NCBI RefSeq assembly: GCF_000265205.3
Contig: NT_187151.1
Coordinates: 91,005 to 155,004 of the forward strand
Length of the DNA: 64,000 nucleotides
Direction: 5' to 3'
Source: Sinorhizobium fredii USDA 257
GTDB lineage: Bacteria > Pseudomonadota > Alphaproteobacteria > Rhizobiales > Rhizobiaceae
The notes under the pieces were generated by a model, which did not search any database, had not been told where the DNA came from, and saw only the letters and a list, made by a program, of their open reading frames with translations. The translations under genes and the position numbers were made by a program. Positions 27,769 to 38,509 of the stretch are shown piece by piece. Position 1 is the first letter of the stretch. Every line of letters begins with the position of its first letter.

Positions 27769-29283
27769 TCATTCGGCTGCAACTGCGGCCGTCGGCACGG
27801 TCATTTTCTTCCAGGGCGCGTCGTAAAGATCCCAGACCGGATTGTTGATGGCGAGATCCATGTCGCGGGCGAAGATGGCGAAGCCGTCATAGCCGTGATA
27901 GGGGCCGGAATAATCCCAGGAGTGCATCTGGCGAAACGGGATGCCCATCTTCTGCACCGGATACTTCTCCTTGATGCCGGAGCCGACCAGATCGGGGCGG
28001 ATCCGCTCGATGAACGTGTCCAGTTCGTAACTGGTCGCGTCGTCATAGATCAGCGTGCCCGTCTTCACGTAGTGGCCGGTGCGCTGATAGTCGTCGTTGT
28101 GGGCGAATTCGTAGCCGGTGCCGACGATCTGCATGCCGAGGTCCTCATAGGCGGTGATGACGTGGCGGGGGCGCAAACCACCGACATAGAGCATCACTCG
28201 CTTGCCCTGGAGGCGCGGCCAGTACTTGTCGATCACGGCGTCGACCAGCGGCCGGTACTTGGCGATGACCCTCTCGGCCCGTTCTTCGATCGTCGGGCCG
28301 AAATGCCTGGCTATCTTGCGCAGAGAGGCTTCGATCTGGGAGGGGCCGAAGAAGTTGTATTCCATCCAGGGGATGGCGTATCTTTCCTCCATGTGCCGGC
28401 AGATGTAGTTCATCGACCGGTAGCAGTGGATGAGGTTGAGCTTGGCCCTGGGGGCCCGCTCCACTTCCGCGAGCGTGGCGTCGCCCGACCAGTTGCCGAC
28501 GACGCGCAGCCCGATCTCCTCGAGCAGGATGCGCGACGCCCAGGCGTCGCCGCCGATGTTGTAATCGCCGATGACGTTGACATCGTAGGGACCGGTTTCG
28601 AACTCGACGTCCGTCTTGTCGTCCGCCTTGTCGAACACCCAGTCGCGGATGGCGTCGTTGGCGATGTGATGGCCGAGCGACTGCGAGACGCCGCGGAAGC
28701 CTTCGCAGCGCACCGGCACGATCGTCGTTTCGTGTTCGACGGCCTTCTTGCGCGACACCGCTTCGATGTCGTCGCCAATCAGGCCGATCGGACATTCGGA
28801 CTGGATGGTGATGCCGTTGTTGAGGGGAAACAGCTCCTCGATCTCGTCGATGACCTGTTCCAGCTTCTTGTCGCCACCAAAGACGATGTCCTTCTCCTGA
28901 AAGTCGGAGGTGAACTGCATCGTCACGAAGGTGTCGACGCCGGTGGTGCCGACATAATAGTTGCGGCGCTGCGACCAGGAATACTGACCGCAGCCAACCG
29001 GGCCGTGCGAGATGTGGACCATATCCTTGACCGGGCCCCAGACCACGCCCTTCGAGCCCGCATAGGCGCAGCCGCGGATCGTCATCACCCCGGGGATCGA
29101 CTTGATGTTCGACTTCACGTCGCATTCGGAGAGGGTCTCGCCCTCCTCCCCGACCGCCTCGCGGTCCGATGCGACACTGAGGTGCTTTTGGCGACGCTTG
29201 GCCGCCTTGTGTGGGTACTGCGACAGCACTTGCGTGATCAGCTCCTGATGGAGCGCACTGTCATTCTCGTAATCGAGGCTCAT
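27769..29283 (-). CDS. nifD: Nitrogenase MoFe protein alpha chain NifD
   Basis: 504 residues from ATG 29283 ([20 protein letters not shown]); AAGGGGG lies upstream. It holds the FeMo-cofactor: P-cluster cysteines in [30 protein letters not shown] and [13 protein letters not shown]; the cofactor Cys in [13 protein letters not shown]; and the cofactor His region [20 protein letters not shown]. Length is typical. It is 96 bases downstream of nifH and is followed by nifK after about 95 bases. Confidence 0.96.
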   Translation of the reverse strand: MSLDYENDSALHQELITQVLSQYPHKAAKRRQKHLSVASDREAVGEEGETLSECDVKSNIKSIPGVMTIRGCAYAGSKGVVWGPVKDMVHISHGPVGCGQYSWSQRRNYYVGTTGVDTFVTMQFTSDFQEKDIVFGGDKKLEQVIDEIEELFPLNNGITIQSECPIGLIGDDIEAVSRKKAVEHETTIVPVRCEGFRGVSQSLGHHIANDAIRDWVFDKADDKTDVEFETGPYDVNVIGDYNIGGDAWASRILLEEIGLRVVGNWSGDATLAEVERAPRAKLNLIHCYRSMNYICRHMEERYAIPWMEYNFFGPSQIEASLRKIARHFGPTIEERAERVIAKYRPLVDAVIDKYWPRLQGKRVMLYVGGLRPRHVITAYEDLGMQIVGTGYEFAHNDDYQRTGHYVKTGTLIYDDATSYELDTFIERIRPDLVGSGIKEKYPVQKMGIPFRQMHSWDYSGPYHGYDGFAIFARDMDLAINNPVWDLYDAPWKKMTVPTAAVAAE

Positions 29284-29379
29284 TGGGCCTGCCCCCTTTT
29301 TTGCGTGTCCTCCAAGAAGAGGCACCATTGGTGGAATGTCGCACCGGATCACCGTCCCGGGCAGCGTCTGCGGCGGCGG

Positions 29380-30333
<954 letters not shown>

Positions 30334-30357
30334 TCAAGCCGCCTGCACAAGAGTGGC

Positions 30358-30373
30358 TACAAGACCCGTGCCA
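30358..30373 (-). promoter_or_regulatory. Sigma54 -24/-12 promoter of nifH
   Basis: The minus strand reads TGGCACGGGTCTTGTA. The -24 half is perfect; the -12 half is TTGTA rather than TTGCA. It lies 88 bases before the nifH ATG. Confidence 0.75.
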
Positions 30374-30463
30374 AGTCGAGGAGGGTGAGCCCAGCAGAAG
30401 CTGGTTTACTTTCTTTTACAGCTACTTAGATTAGGAGAAGTAGCCGACCCAGACGCAAGCCTG

Positions 30464-30479
30464 TGTCGCGGAGCCGACA
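30464..30479 (-). promoter_or_regulatory. NifA upstream activator site of nifH
   Basis: TGTCGCGGAGCCGACA fits TGT-N10-ACA, about 100 bases upstream of the -24 element. Confidence 0.8.
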
Positions 30480-30844
30480 ATTTCACAAACAATTGTCGAA
30501 AGCGTTGCCTATCAGGCGCTCGGAGCCCACTGCCGCTGATCAGGTACAAGCCGCGGGTTTGGGGAGCATCTTCTCGGAGGCTTTGCCAGCCCTAAGTGTC
30601 CGCCGTCCGATCAAGTTTGCTTAAGATGGCTATTTCCGGCCCTCGTCCGATTAAAATCGCGGACTGAACTATCGGAGCTCAAATGCGTACTGCCGCCGGT
30701 AGCCTGCTTGTCTGTCGTGCGAATGGTATGCGACCCATGACGCCCATGAGCCACTTTCACGAGGAGTTCAGCTGTAATCTGTGCCGACATTTACGATGGC
30801 TTTTGAAACTTGCCGGGCATTCTGACGGCGCCTGAGGAAGTGAG
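30480..30844. other. Intergenic stretch behind nifH, nothing further recognised
   Basis: No open frame with support and no further activator site found between the nifH NifA site and the end of the luciferase-like gene. Confidence 0.4.
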
Positions 30845-30860
30845 CTGACCCGAAGGTCAG
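30845..30860 (-). terminator. Hairpin after the luciferase-like gene
   Basis: CTGACC-CGAA-GGTCAG forms a 6-bp stem with a CGAA tetraloop 13 bases past the stop codon at 30873. There is no U-tract, so it may act as a weak terminator or an mRNA 3' stabiliser. Confidence 0.4.
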
Positions 30861-30872
30861 GACGGTATAAAC

Positions 30873-31928
30873 TCAAGCCTGCGACTGCCCGAGAGATTTC
30901 TGGACTGCCGGGATTATCTTGTCTCCCCAAAGCTCGATCTGGCGCAACATCGTGTTTTGGTCAAAATCTCCCAGCTGGGTCTGAATTGCAATCTGGTCCG
31001 GCTTCAAGACATCGATCTCCTCCAGAAGGCGATCAATCACGCGATTGATACTGCCAATGGGCAGGTTCTTGCGCATAGTGTCGAACGATAGATCCTGATG
31101 CGTCGGCATCTCCTCCAACATATAGCCGTCCTTACTTTGTTGCCGACGCTGTCGCAGTGCCTCGGACAGCCGGCGCTGGAAGCGGGCGTTATCGATATAG
31201 CTGTTGATTTCCGCTCCATCATCACTGGCATAGCAGCACCGCAGTAGCGATACCTTGGAGTCGCGAACCTCCTTGCCCTCGGATGCAGCGGCGGTCTTAA
31301 TGATGCCACGCAGCAAGCCCAGAGTTTCCAAGCCGTCATGGAGAGCCGTGACGAAAAGATTGTGACCCTCACGATAGGCTCGGGCCATAGTTTTGGAGGA
31401 TGCGCTAGCAATCCAGATCGGTGGCGTCGGCTTTTGGAGGGTGCGCACCGAAATCGCCGTCGGGGGTATCTGCATGTAGCGACCGCTGTGGGTGAAGATT
31501 CTTTGCTTTAGTCCCTTCAGCAAAATGTCCAGGCATTCCGAAAAGATGGCCGGCGCCTCATCTATATTGACGCCGAAGCGGTCGAACTCGAACTGCTGGT
31601 ATCCCGAGCCAACGCCGAGTTCGAGTCGACCGTTGGCAACGACGTCGACAAAGCCGATTTCCGCCAGCAGGCGCTGTGGTTGGTAGAGCGGCAGCACGCA
31701 GACTGCGGTTCCGAGCCGAATGGTGCTCGTCAATCCGGCACAGTGGGCTACCATCAGTAATGGCGACGGGACGAGACTGTAGTTGTTGAAGTGGTGCTCG
31801 GCGAACCAGGCTGTGCTGAAGCCAGCCTGCTCCGAAAAAATTGCCTGCTCTATCGAGTTGCGGACGACGCTAGCGGAAGACTGATGATAGCCGCGCTGGG
31901 CAGCGAGAATGAACGTTGCGAACTCCAT
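30873..31928 (-). CDS. Luciferase-like flavin-dependent monooxygenase
   Basis: 351 residues from ATG 31928 (MEFATFILAAQRGYHQSSAS), preceded by AAGGAG at 6 bases. The frame is open further upstream, but without a start signal. Luciferase-family marks: QAGFSTAWFAEHHFNNYSLV, STIRLGTAVCVLPLYQPQRL, NGRLELGVGSGYQQFEFDRFG and PTPPIWIASASS. It uses a reduced flavin and O2; substrate unknown. Last gene of the nifQ-dctA-P450-SnoaL-SDR operon (called y4vJ on pNGR234a, from memory), therefore probably NifA-dependent. It is distinct in sequence from the luciferase-like gene at 10440-11468. Confidence 0.88.
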   Translation of the reverse strand: MEFATFILAAQRGYHQSSASVVRNSIEQAIFSEQAGFSTAWFAEHHFNNYSLVPSPLLMVAHCAGLTSTIRLGTAVCVLPLYQPQRLLAEIGFVDVVANGRLELGVGSGYQQFEFDRFGVNIDEAPAIFSECLDILLKGLKQRIFTHSGRYMQIPPTAISVRTLQKPTPPIWIASASSKTMARAYREGHNLFVTALHDGLETLGLLRGIIKTAAASEGKEVRDSKVSLLRCCYASDDGAEINSYIDNARFQRRLSEALRQRRQQSKDGYMLEEMPTHQDLSFDTMRKNLPIGSINRVIDRLLEEIDVLKPDQIAIQTQLGDFDQNTMLRQIELWGDKIIPAVQKSLGQSQA

Positions 31929-32065
31929 GGTGTCTCCTTGTTTTCGGATCTGGAATCGCGCAGTCGTGGGTCGCGCCTCGATTGACGAGAAGGTTTCCCT
32001 ATGGCCCTGCTCATGGCCCCCTAACGCATTCAGAGCGCCAAGCGCTAAAAGCGTGCAAATGCAAT

Positions 32066-33712
32066 TCAGGGAGAGAGCAACCGCCATCGCGCCGCCGGCC
32101 GGCGCTGCGGCCTCATCTCCGTCGAAATTGCTCCATCGACTTCGCTGCCCCACCCCGCTTCTCTGGACGAGATCAAGCCTCCGTCCACGTGCAGGATCGA
32201 GCCGTTGATGTAGGAGGCATCAAACGAGGCCAGAAAGTAGGCAGCCTCGGCGACTTCTTCTGCGTCCCCGACCCTGCCCAAAGGAATTCGCTGTCGGAGC
32301 GAAGCCGAATCCATGCCGGCGACCGCTGCCAGCCGGTTGGCGGCACATGTGCGGATGTAACCTGGAGCGACTGTGGCTGTGCGGATGCCCAATGGCCCGA
32401 GTTCGGCCGCCATGCAGCGGGTCAGCATGTCTATGCCAGCATTGTATGCTCCATAGGCGTGACTTGGCGCGAGCGGTGAAAGGCTTAAACTTGACCCGAG
32501 ATTCAGGATTACGCTGCCAGAGCGCATCGATATGGCGGCCTCGCGAACGCAGGTGAAGGCGCCAGTAAGATTGACATCCAGTATGCGTTTGAGGACTTCC
32601 GGCGACTCCTCGATATTGGGGACGAGTATCTCATTCATGCCGTTGACGAAGACGTCGAGGTGGCCGAAGCGCTCCCGCAATTCTTCGAAGAGCGAGACTA
32701 CCTCGGTTTCGACGGTCCTGTCCACGCGCCTTGACAGGTGCTTGTCGCCGAGCAAGCCGGCGAGCTTTACCGCTTCTTCACCGTCTCCGTCGGCGATCAC
32801 AACCGTGTCGCCGTTTTCGGCAAAGCGCCGAGCGATGGCCGCGCCTACGCCTGTAGCGCCGCCCATGACGATCACTGTTCGCGCATCGGTGTCCTCGACC
32901 GGCCGCATGAATTCTGCTCCGGGCGTCCTATCCTGAGCCTGATGGGCACCACCCGGTTGGTTGACTGACATCCAGCCCCCATCGACCACAAGCGTCGACC
33001 CGGTTATGTAGCTCGCCTGTGCGCTCGCCAAAAAGCGCACGGCCCGCGCGATTTCGTCGGGGCGCGCTATTCGGCCCAACGGTACGCGGCGCCTTATCGC
33101 GCTGACGTCGAGCTTGCCAGCGCGTTCCAATTCGGCAACCATAGGCGTGCGCACGTGACCGGGCGCTACCGCTGTCACACGGATGCCGCGCGATGCCCAT
33201 CGGCACGCCAGCGATTTCGTGATTGAGATCAGACCAGCTTTCGAAGCGGCGTAGGCACTGCGCTTCGGATTGCCGAGCAGCCCAGCCAGCGAAGCGACAT
33301 TGACGATGGCGGCGCCAGGTTTCATCAGCTTCGCGGCTTCGCACGCCATCGAATAAGCCCCGACAAGGTTTATCGCTAGAGCGCCTTGAAAATCTTCGAG
33401 AGCAGTATCGGCGGTCGCAGCCATGGTCGGCCCAATCCCCGCATTATTGACGAGCACTTCAATCCGCGAGAATCGTTTTTCCAGAAGGGCACGCAATGCG
33501 ACGACATCGTCCTCTCGCGACACGTCAACCTCGAGGCCAAGATGGGGCTCTCCGAGATTTTGGCCAAGTTCGATTACGCCGCTGTCCGGGAGGTCCACCG
33601 CGACAACGACATCTCCATTCGCGGCAAAAATATCGACGAGCGCGCGGCCGATACCCCCTGCGGCACCTGTGACGACGATGACCCGCCCTGGCTGAACCTG
33701 GCGATCGTCCAT
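32066..33712 (-). CDS. Tandem short-chain dehydrogenase/reductase (two SDR domains)
   Basis: 548 residues from ATG 33712 (MDDRQVQPGRVIVVTGAAGG). Domain 1 (about 8-250) is a complete classical SDR: TGAAGGIGRA, NNAGIG, and catalytic YAASK. Domain 2 (about 275-525) repeats the fold with GGATGVGAAIA and NGMNE, but the catalytic Tyr-x3-Lys site reads YGAYN, so the Lys is lost and this half is probably inactive or structural. It has an odd basic tail (RPQRRPAARWRLL). Corresponds to y4vI as remembered. It lies 62 bases after the SnoaL-like gene and 137 bases before the luciferase-like gene. Confidence 0.88.
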   Translation of the reverse strand: MDDRQVQPGRVIVVTGAAGGIGRALVDIFAANGDVVVAVDLPDSGVIELGQNLGEPHLGLEVDVSREDDVVALRALLEKRFSRIEVLVNNAGIGPTMAATADTALEDFQGALAINLVGAYSMACEAAKLMKPGAAIVNVASLAGLLGNPKRSAYAASKAGLISITKSLACRWASRGIRVTAVAPGHVRTPMVAELERAGKLDVSAIRRRVPLGRIARPDEIARAVRFLASAQASYITGSTLVVDGGWMSVNQPGGAHQAQDRTPGAEFMRPVEDTDARTVIVMGGATGVGAAIARRFAENGDTVVIADGDGEEAVKLAGLLGDKHLSRRVDRTVETEVVSLFEELRERFGHLDVFVNGMNEILVPNIEESPEVLKRILDVNLTGAFTCVREAAISMRSGSVILNLGSSLSLSPLAPSHAYGAYNAGIDMLTRCMAAELGPLGIRTATVAPGYIRTCAANRLAAVAGMDSASLRQRIPLGRVGDAEEVAEAAYFLASFDASYINGSILHVDGGLISSREAGWGSEVDGAISTEMRPQRRPAARWRLLSP

Positions 33713-33774
33713 GCGTCTCTGTGCTCCACGGGCTCGGCCTCGAGGAATCGGAGGGTAGCGCAGTCGTATCATGG

Positions 33775-34350
33775 TTATTCTTCTCCACTGCCGATCAGGT
33801 CCTTTGGATGATTTTTCGCAGCAACTCGCCGCTTCGAAAGTTCGTAAACGGGATCATTCGGATGCGGTGCCCCAATCGGTTGGCGAGGACCGAACCGCTC
33901 TGCTTCCGAGGACTTCGGTGGTCTCTGTTTCTCAACCCAATCATAGACTACCGTCCGTTCGACGATGCGCCACTCCCCTTCCCTTTTCTGAAACAGATCA
34001 CAGTAGCGTCCGCACAAGAGCACCTGCTTTATCTCGCCTGTTGCGTCGGGACCGCGCTGCAGCGCGGTGAAATAACTCTCGACGGCGGCCTCTGTCGCGC
34101 CCAGGAACTCAATGATTATGTTCGCAAGCTGGTGGATGTTGCGCGGCTTAGTTTTGAAGACGTTGAGTGCATGCTGAATAAACCCTGCGGCAGAGCCGGA
34201 GTAGCTTCCGTGATTGTCGCGTGCATCGGGCCAATAACAGCTGCGCAGTGCAGCCTCGTCTGCCCGGTCGATTCCTCGACAGTAGCGATGGAGACAGTCG
34301 CGGATTGCTTCTCGGTCGAATAGATTGGTTATGCTTTCTTCATTCATCAT
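33775..34350 (-). CDS. SnoaL-like / NTF2-fold protein
   Basis: 191 residues from M at 34350 or 34347 ([20 protein letters not shown]). The alpha+beta NTF2 cone pattern is seen in [26 protein letters not shown], and later in [20 protein letters not shown] and [13 protein letters not shown]. It matches SnoaL-like/ring-hydroxylase-beta-like small proteins that act as isomerases, dehydratases or accessory proteins in secondary metabolism; the reaction is unknown. It is in the operon between the P450 and the double SDR (y4vH in pNGR234a, from memory). No strong Shine-Dalgarno. Confidence 0.75.
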   Translation of the reverse strand: MMNEESITNLFDREAIRDCLHRYCRGIDRADEAALRSCYWPDARDNHGSYSGSAAGFIQHALNVFKTKPRNIHQLANIIIEFLGATEAAVESYFTALQRGPDATGEIKQVLLCGRYCDLFQKREGEWRIVERTVVYDWVEKQRPPKSSEAERFGPRQPIGAPHPNDPVYELSKRRVAAKNHPKDLIGSGEE

Positions 34351-34425
34351 GGTGCGGTGAGATGCGGTAAGCGATGAAGACTTGGGAGCGATCGGCGCTT
34401 CATTGCTACCGCCTCGCCCGTCCAA

Positions 34426-35670
34426 TCAGGCCCAAGTTAGGATGATATTACTGATCCCGAATACATGGCCGCCATGAGTTATCGGCGCCGTACCTTCCTT
34501 GATGCGGAAAGCTGGGATGCGCGCTAACCATTCACGTAGGCCAATGACGATTTCTCGCCGTGCGAGATGCGCTCCGTGGCAAAGGTGTGGTCCATAGCCA
34601 AAGGCGGTGTGCTGATTATCCTGTCGTGCCAGATCGATAGTGTTGGGGCACTTAAATTCAGACGGATCTCGATTAGCAATCATCGCGGGACAGGAAACAT
34701 AATCACCCTCACGGATAGGCACGCCTTCGAACTCGGTGTCCTTCGTGGCCACGCGGATTATCTGAACGGTTGAATAGGCGCGCAGCAGTTCCTCAGCGGC
34801 GAGCCCGAGCCGATCCGGTTCGTTTCGCAACAACTCCTGGTGCTTTGGATTGCGTGCAAGATAGGCCATGTCAAAGCCAATGGCGGCGGCAACCGTGTCG
34901 AGCCCCGCGACCAAGAAAAGCACACCGATGCCGCGGACTTCCTCTTCTGTTAAAGAGCGGCCCTCGATTTTCGCCTGCAGGGCGAAGGTCATGAAATCGA
35001 CGGCTGGCGACTTGCGGCGCATCGCTGCCATTTCGTCAATAAAGGCCACGACCGAGCGGGCTGCTGCCGTTCGCTTTTCTGCATTGCCGTGGAGCAAATC
35101 GCTTACCCAGCCGACAAGTACTTCGGATCGCCTCTGGGAAAGTCCCAGAAAGCTGAGGAAAACGCTGACCGTAAAGGGCAAGGCGAAATCCTTCATCACG
35201 TCACAGCTGGTCTTCTCTTTCGCAATGCAGTCGATCAGCGCGCCTGCTCTGGCATGGATAGTCGGCTCCAGCGCCAACACCCGCCTGGATGAGAACAGAG
35301 GGTTTAGCAGTGCACGAAACACTCCATGGGCCGGGGGGTCCAATTCGAGGGGGATGACCGGCCAGTTTTCGCCAAGTGCCGAGGCGAAGATGCTGCGATG
35401 GCTGGAAAAGGTCTCTGTATCCTCAAGGACCCGGCGCTGGTCTCTCGCCCGTGTTATGACCCAGGTACCTCGTCCATCGCGCGTGTTGGAAGGAGAGTAA
35501 AAGATCGGCGGGCCATTATCATGAACGCAAGCCACGGCGGCGTGCGGATCCCCGTTAGGCGTCGGCGCCATGCCAGGCGACGTGAAAAGACTGAAGTCCC
35601 GCACCAGTGCGGGCGGAACATGATCTGGAATGGGGTTGGTCTTCACTCGCTTTCTCCTTAAGTCACTCAT
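34426..35670 (-). CDS. Cytochrome P450 (CYP127-like)
   Basis: 414 residues starting [20 protein letters not shown]. Soluble bacterial P450: I-helix [15 protein letters not shown] (oxygen-binding A/G-x-D-T region), EELLRA as the ExxR helix, and the heme loop [15 protein letters not shown] with the axial Cys. It needs a ferredoxin partner; FdxB or FdxN could serve. Substrate unknown, but terpenoid or plant-derived compounds are common for rhizobial P450s. The ATG overlaps the dctA stop (ATGA), so translation is coupled. This is the y4vG/CYP127A position in pNGR234a, recalled without search. Confidence 0.92.
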   Translation of the reverse strand: MSDLRRKRVKTNPIPDHVPPALVRDFSLFTSPGMAPTPNGDPHAAVACVHDNGPPIFYSPSNTRDGRGTWVITRARDQRRVLEDTETFSSHRSIFASALGENWPVIPLELDPPAHGVFRALLNPLFSSRRVLALEPTIHARAGALIDCIAKEKTSCDVMKDFALPFTVSVFLSFLGLSQRRSEVLVGWVSDLLHGNAEKRTAAARSVVAFIDEMAAMRRKSPAVDFMTFALQAKIEGRSLTEEEVRGIGVLFLVAGLDTVAAAIGFDMAYLARNPKHQELLRNEPDRLGLAAEELLRAYSTVQIIRVATKDTEFEGVPIREGDYVSCPAMIANRDPSEFKCPNTIDLARQDNQHTAFGYGPHLCHGAHLARREIVIGLREWLARIPAFRIKEGTAPITHGGHVFGISNIILTWA

Positions 35671-37136
35671 AAGCTTAGCGGACCGCCGAAGACCTGAGCG
35701 GAATGATCGGGAGCAATTCGACGGGAATCGCGCCCCCCTGGGCGACCGGCAAGAGCACGATCTGCGGAGTTGGTTGCAACAAACAGCACTTTTTGTCCGA
35801 GTTCAACAGTGTCACTCCGCTGACTTGACAAACCCGACATGGTCTCGACCGGCGCCTTGCCTGCAAGGGTGGTTGCAAGCTGCGCCGGGGCAAGCTCGCC
35901 TTCCCACTTCGCCACCACAATCGTTGCGACCGCATTGCCGATTATGTTGGTGAGCGCCCGGCACTCGGACATGAAGCGGTCGATGCCGAGGATCAGCGCC
36001 ATGCCGGCGACCGGCACGGAGGGAACCGCGGAGAGGGTTGCGGCAAGCGTGATGAAGCCAGCGCCGGTAATGCCAGCTGCCCCCTTCGAACTCAGCATGG
36101 CGATGAGGAGCAGCAGGATCTGATCGCCGTAGGAGAGCGGCGTATCGGTCGCCTGGGCGATGAAGAGCGCCGCGAGCGTCATGTAGATGTTGGTGCCGTC
36201 GAGGTTGAATGAGTAGCCGGTCGGAATGACTAGGCCGACAACCGAGCGCTTGCAGCCTGCCTTCTCCATCTTGCTCATCAGCCCCGGCAGCGCTGCTTCC
36301 GAGGAGGACGTCCCGAGCACGAGCAGCAGTTCTTCCTTGATGTAGCGGATGAGCGCCACGATCGAGAAGCCGTTGTAGCGTGCGACCGCGCCGAGCACCA
36401 TGAAGACGAACAGGAACGAGGTGAGATAGAAGGTGCCGATCAGCATCGCGAGATTGGCAATGGATGCCACGCCGTACTTGCCGATGGTGAACGCCATAGC
36501 ACCGAAGGCGCCGATCGGGGCGGCCTTCATCAGGATCGCCACCAGCCGGAAGATCGGCAACGTCAGCGCGTGCAGGAAATCGACGACGGCCTCGGCCTTC
36601 TTGCCGACCATCGCGAGCGAAATGCCGAAGAGGACCGAGGTGAACAGTACCTGGAGGATGTTGCCCTCGGCGAAAGCACCGACCAGCGTCGTCGGGATGA
36701 TGTTCATGAGAAAGCTGGTGACCGACTGCTCATGCGCCTTCTCGGCATAGCTCGTGATCACCTTCATATCGAGCGAGGCCGGATCGATATGCATGCCCGC
36801 ACCCGGCTGGACGATATTCGCGACGATGAGGCCGAGAATGAGCGCGAGGGTGGAAAAGGTCAGGAAGTAGATCATCGCCTTGCCGGCGACGCGGCCGACC
36901 TTGGCGAGATCGGTCATGCCGGCAATGCCGGTCGCGACCGTCAGAAAAATCACCGGCGCGATGATCATCTTGACGAGCATGATGAAGGCGTCGCCGAGCG
37001 GCTTCATCTTGGAGCCGACATCCGGATAGAAATACCCGAGCAGGATGCCCACGGCGATCGCCGCGAGGACCTGGACGTATAGATGTCTATAAGGGGGTGT
37101 CTTGCCGCGGACCACCGCCACGTTTTCTACGATCAA
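35667..37136 (-). CDS. dctA: C4-dicarboxylate transporter DctA
   Basis: About 489 residues, inner-membrane Na+ or H+/dicarboxylate symporter supplying succinate/malate to bacteroids. Conserved blocks: [52 protein letters not shown] (serine-rich hairpin), [41 protein letters not shown] chose the TTG at 37136 ([20 protein letters not shown]) because GGAGG lies 8 bases upstream; ATG 37160 is the alternative. After the normal end the protein has an extra polar ~50-residue tail ([19 protein letters not shown]...), probably a frameshifted 3' end. Co-transcribed with nifQ. Confidence 0.93.
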   Translation of the reverse strand: MIVENVAVVRGKTPPYRHLYVQVLAAIAVGILLGYFYPDVGSKMKPLGDAFIMLVKMIIAPVIFLTVATGIAGMTDLAKVGRVAGKAMIYFLTFSTLALILGLIVANIVQPGAGMHIDPASLDMKVITSYAEKAHEQSVTSFLMNIIPTTLVGAFAEGNILQVLFTSVLFGISLAMVGKKAEAVVDFLHALTLPIFRLVAILMKAAPIGAFGAMAFTIGKYGVASIANLAMLIGTFYLTSFLFVFMVLGAVARYNGFSIVALIRYIKEELLLVLGTSSSEAALPGLMSKMEKAGCKRSVVGLVIPTGYSFNLDGTNIYMTLAALFIAQATDTPLSYGDQILLLLIAMLSSKGAAGITGAGFITLAATLSAVPSVPVAGMALILGIDRFMSECRALTNIIGNAVATIVVAKWEGELAPAQLATTLAGKAPVETMSGLSSQRSDTVELGQKVLFVATNSADRALAGRPGGRDSRRIAPDHSAQVFGGPLSL

Positions 37137-37211
37137 GATGATTTCCTCCACTTGGTGCATGCGCACTCGTAATCCGCGCATGCAGAGATGACGAAAAGGC
37201 CTCCCAGCCGT

Positions 37212-37931
37212 CTATAGCCGGCCTAGGCGGCGCTTAAGCTCAGCCTCTCCGCCAACTTTCCCGACCGGTGAAGCACTTTCGCCTTCCTCAGGGCCAAAGC
37301 AGCTCTCCAATTCCTTGCATTGCGGGCAAGAAGGCGCCGTGCACAGCGAATAGCCCTCGGCCTCACACAGCTTGCGATAAAAGTACTTCTTCCACCGCAT
37401 GTTTTGGGTATTGCCGGCTGCAAGCGTTGGGAAATGGCTGGCGAGCAATCGGCTGAGTTCGACTCGATCAAAAAGACCAAGCTCCCTCCAGAGATGGTCG
37501 TGGCGCAAGGCACGCCGGGCTATGATTTTGGCGAAAAGCACGCTCGCCGAATCGCCCGCTCGAGCATGCGCGAGCAGCAGACCGCGCAGAAGTTCCTCCT
37601 CGGGGCCGGGCTCCGAATCTCTTACCTCTTCCAAGCGAAAAACATGAATAGTTGGGGCGGGAAAACTGCGGTTCAGGATGTCCCGCAGCTCTACTTGCGA
37701 AAGACCAGTTGCCTCTGTTGCCGTTGCCTCGCCGGCATCGATTTCCTCGAGTGCACGCGAAAGGACACATGCAAGCACGTACTGGTCGAAATCCATTTCG
37801 AGGTCCGTAGGCGGCCATGGTTCGAGGTCCAGCAATTCGGATAACTGTCGCCAACCGGGCCGATCGGTCATTCTGATTCCGAGTGTTACTCTCCCTTTCG
37901 ACAAAGCGCGGACCTCAGCTAGATTTGACAT
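37212..37931 (-). CDS. nifQ: NifQ, molybdenum donor for FeMo-co
   Basis: 239 residues. The C-terminal signature MRWKKYFYRKLCEAEGYSLC-TAPSCPQCKELESCF (Cys spacing x4, x2, x5) is diagnostic for NifQ, an Fe-S protein delivering molybdenum to NifEN. The start ATG 37931 has AAGGA upstream. First gene of the operon nifQ-dctA-P450-SnoaL-SDR-luciferase, with a sigma54-like promoter and two NifA sites upstream. The last 30 residues (SPVGKVGGEAELKRRLGRL) are variable. Confidence 0.95.
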   Translation of the reverse strand: MSNLAEVRALSKGRVTLGIRMTDRPGWRQLSELLDLEPWPPTDLEMDFDQYVLACVLSRALEEIDAGEATATEATGLSQVELRDILNRSFPAPTIHVFRLEEVRDSEPGPEEELLRGLLLAHARAGDSASVLFAKIIARRALRHDHLWRELGLFDRVELSRLLASHFPTLAAGNTQNMRWKKYFYRKLCEAEGYSLCTAPSCPQCKELESCFGPEEGESASPVGKVGGEAELKRRLGRL

Positions 37932-38011
37932 GTTCCCATCCTTCCCTGCTTTCGTTCCACACGAGGGCGCCCCAGAGATGCCTGCACGGCAATTGTGCCC
38001 CCCGGGGGCGT

Positions 38012-38027
38012 TTCAAAATTCGTGCCA
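38012..38027 (-). promoter_or_regulatory. Sigma54-like promoter of nifQ
   Basis: The minus strand reads TGGCACGAATTTTGAA: perfect -24 half, -12 half TTGAA instead of TTGCA. It lies 81 bases before the nifQ ATG and downstream of two NifA sites. Confidence 0.6.
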
Positions 38028-38116
38028 ATCCAGTCTACTGAGCCGAAGGGTTAAGTTCGTGCGTTCCATTCAAAGGCTGAACGGAGGTCTGTAGGAAGCA
38101 GGGGGAAATGCGGCCG

Positions 38117-38160
38117 TGTCGGAAGGGCGACAAAGGCGACATGATGTCGGCCCTCTGACA
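38117..38160. promoter_or_regulatory. Two tandem NifA activator sites (nifQ / peroxiredoxin)
   Basis: TGTCGGAAGGGCGACA (38117-38132) and TGTCGGCCCTCTGACA (38145-38160) both fit TGT-N10-ACA. They are 90-130 bases upstream of the nifQ -24 element and about 230-275 bases upstream of the divergent peroxiredoxin promoter, and may serve both. Confidence 0.8.
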
Positions 38161-38390
38161 AGAGCACGGGTCGAGTTTCTTAACCGGAAACGCGGAACGG
38201 TCGATTCGGCAAGTTCCTGTTAAAATGAACTTTGCAGGCGGCACGTTGATACGCGCGGCCGCCGCAGCTTGTCGCAGACGGGTTGAGCCACGAGAAGGTG
38301 TGTGCGCGTCCAGTTTACGCCAATAGCCAGTCCGCGCACAAGATTGCCATGCCCGTACCGAAGCAGTGCTGTTTGAGCTTGGATCTAAAG

Positions 38391-38406
38391 TGGCACGCCG
38401 CTTGCT
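38391..38406 (+). promoter_or_regulatory. Sigma54 -24/-12 promoter of the peroxiredoxin gene
   Basis: TGGCACGCCGCTTGCT is a perfect TGGCACG-N4-TTGCT match, 104 bases before the ATG at 38510. Confidence 0.85.
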
Positions 38407-38509
38407 GTCTGTTCGTTGGCCGACGAGCTGATTATTCAAGTAACGGTGCTTCGCCAGAGGGTCCAGAGGCGGCGAATGCTCAGTTCTTTTTTCGAAGGAG
38501 CGATGCTCA

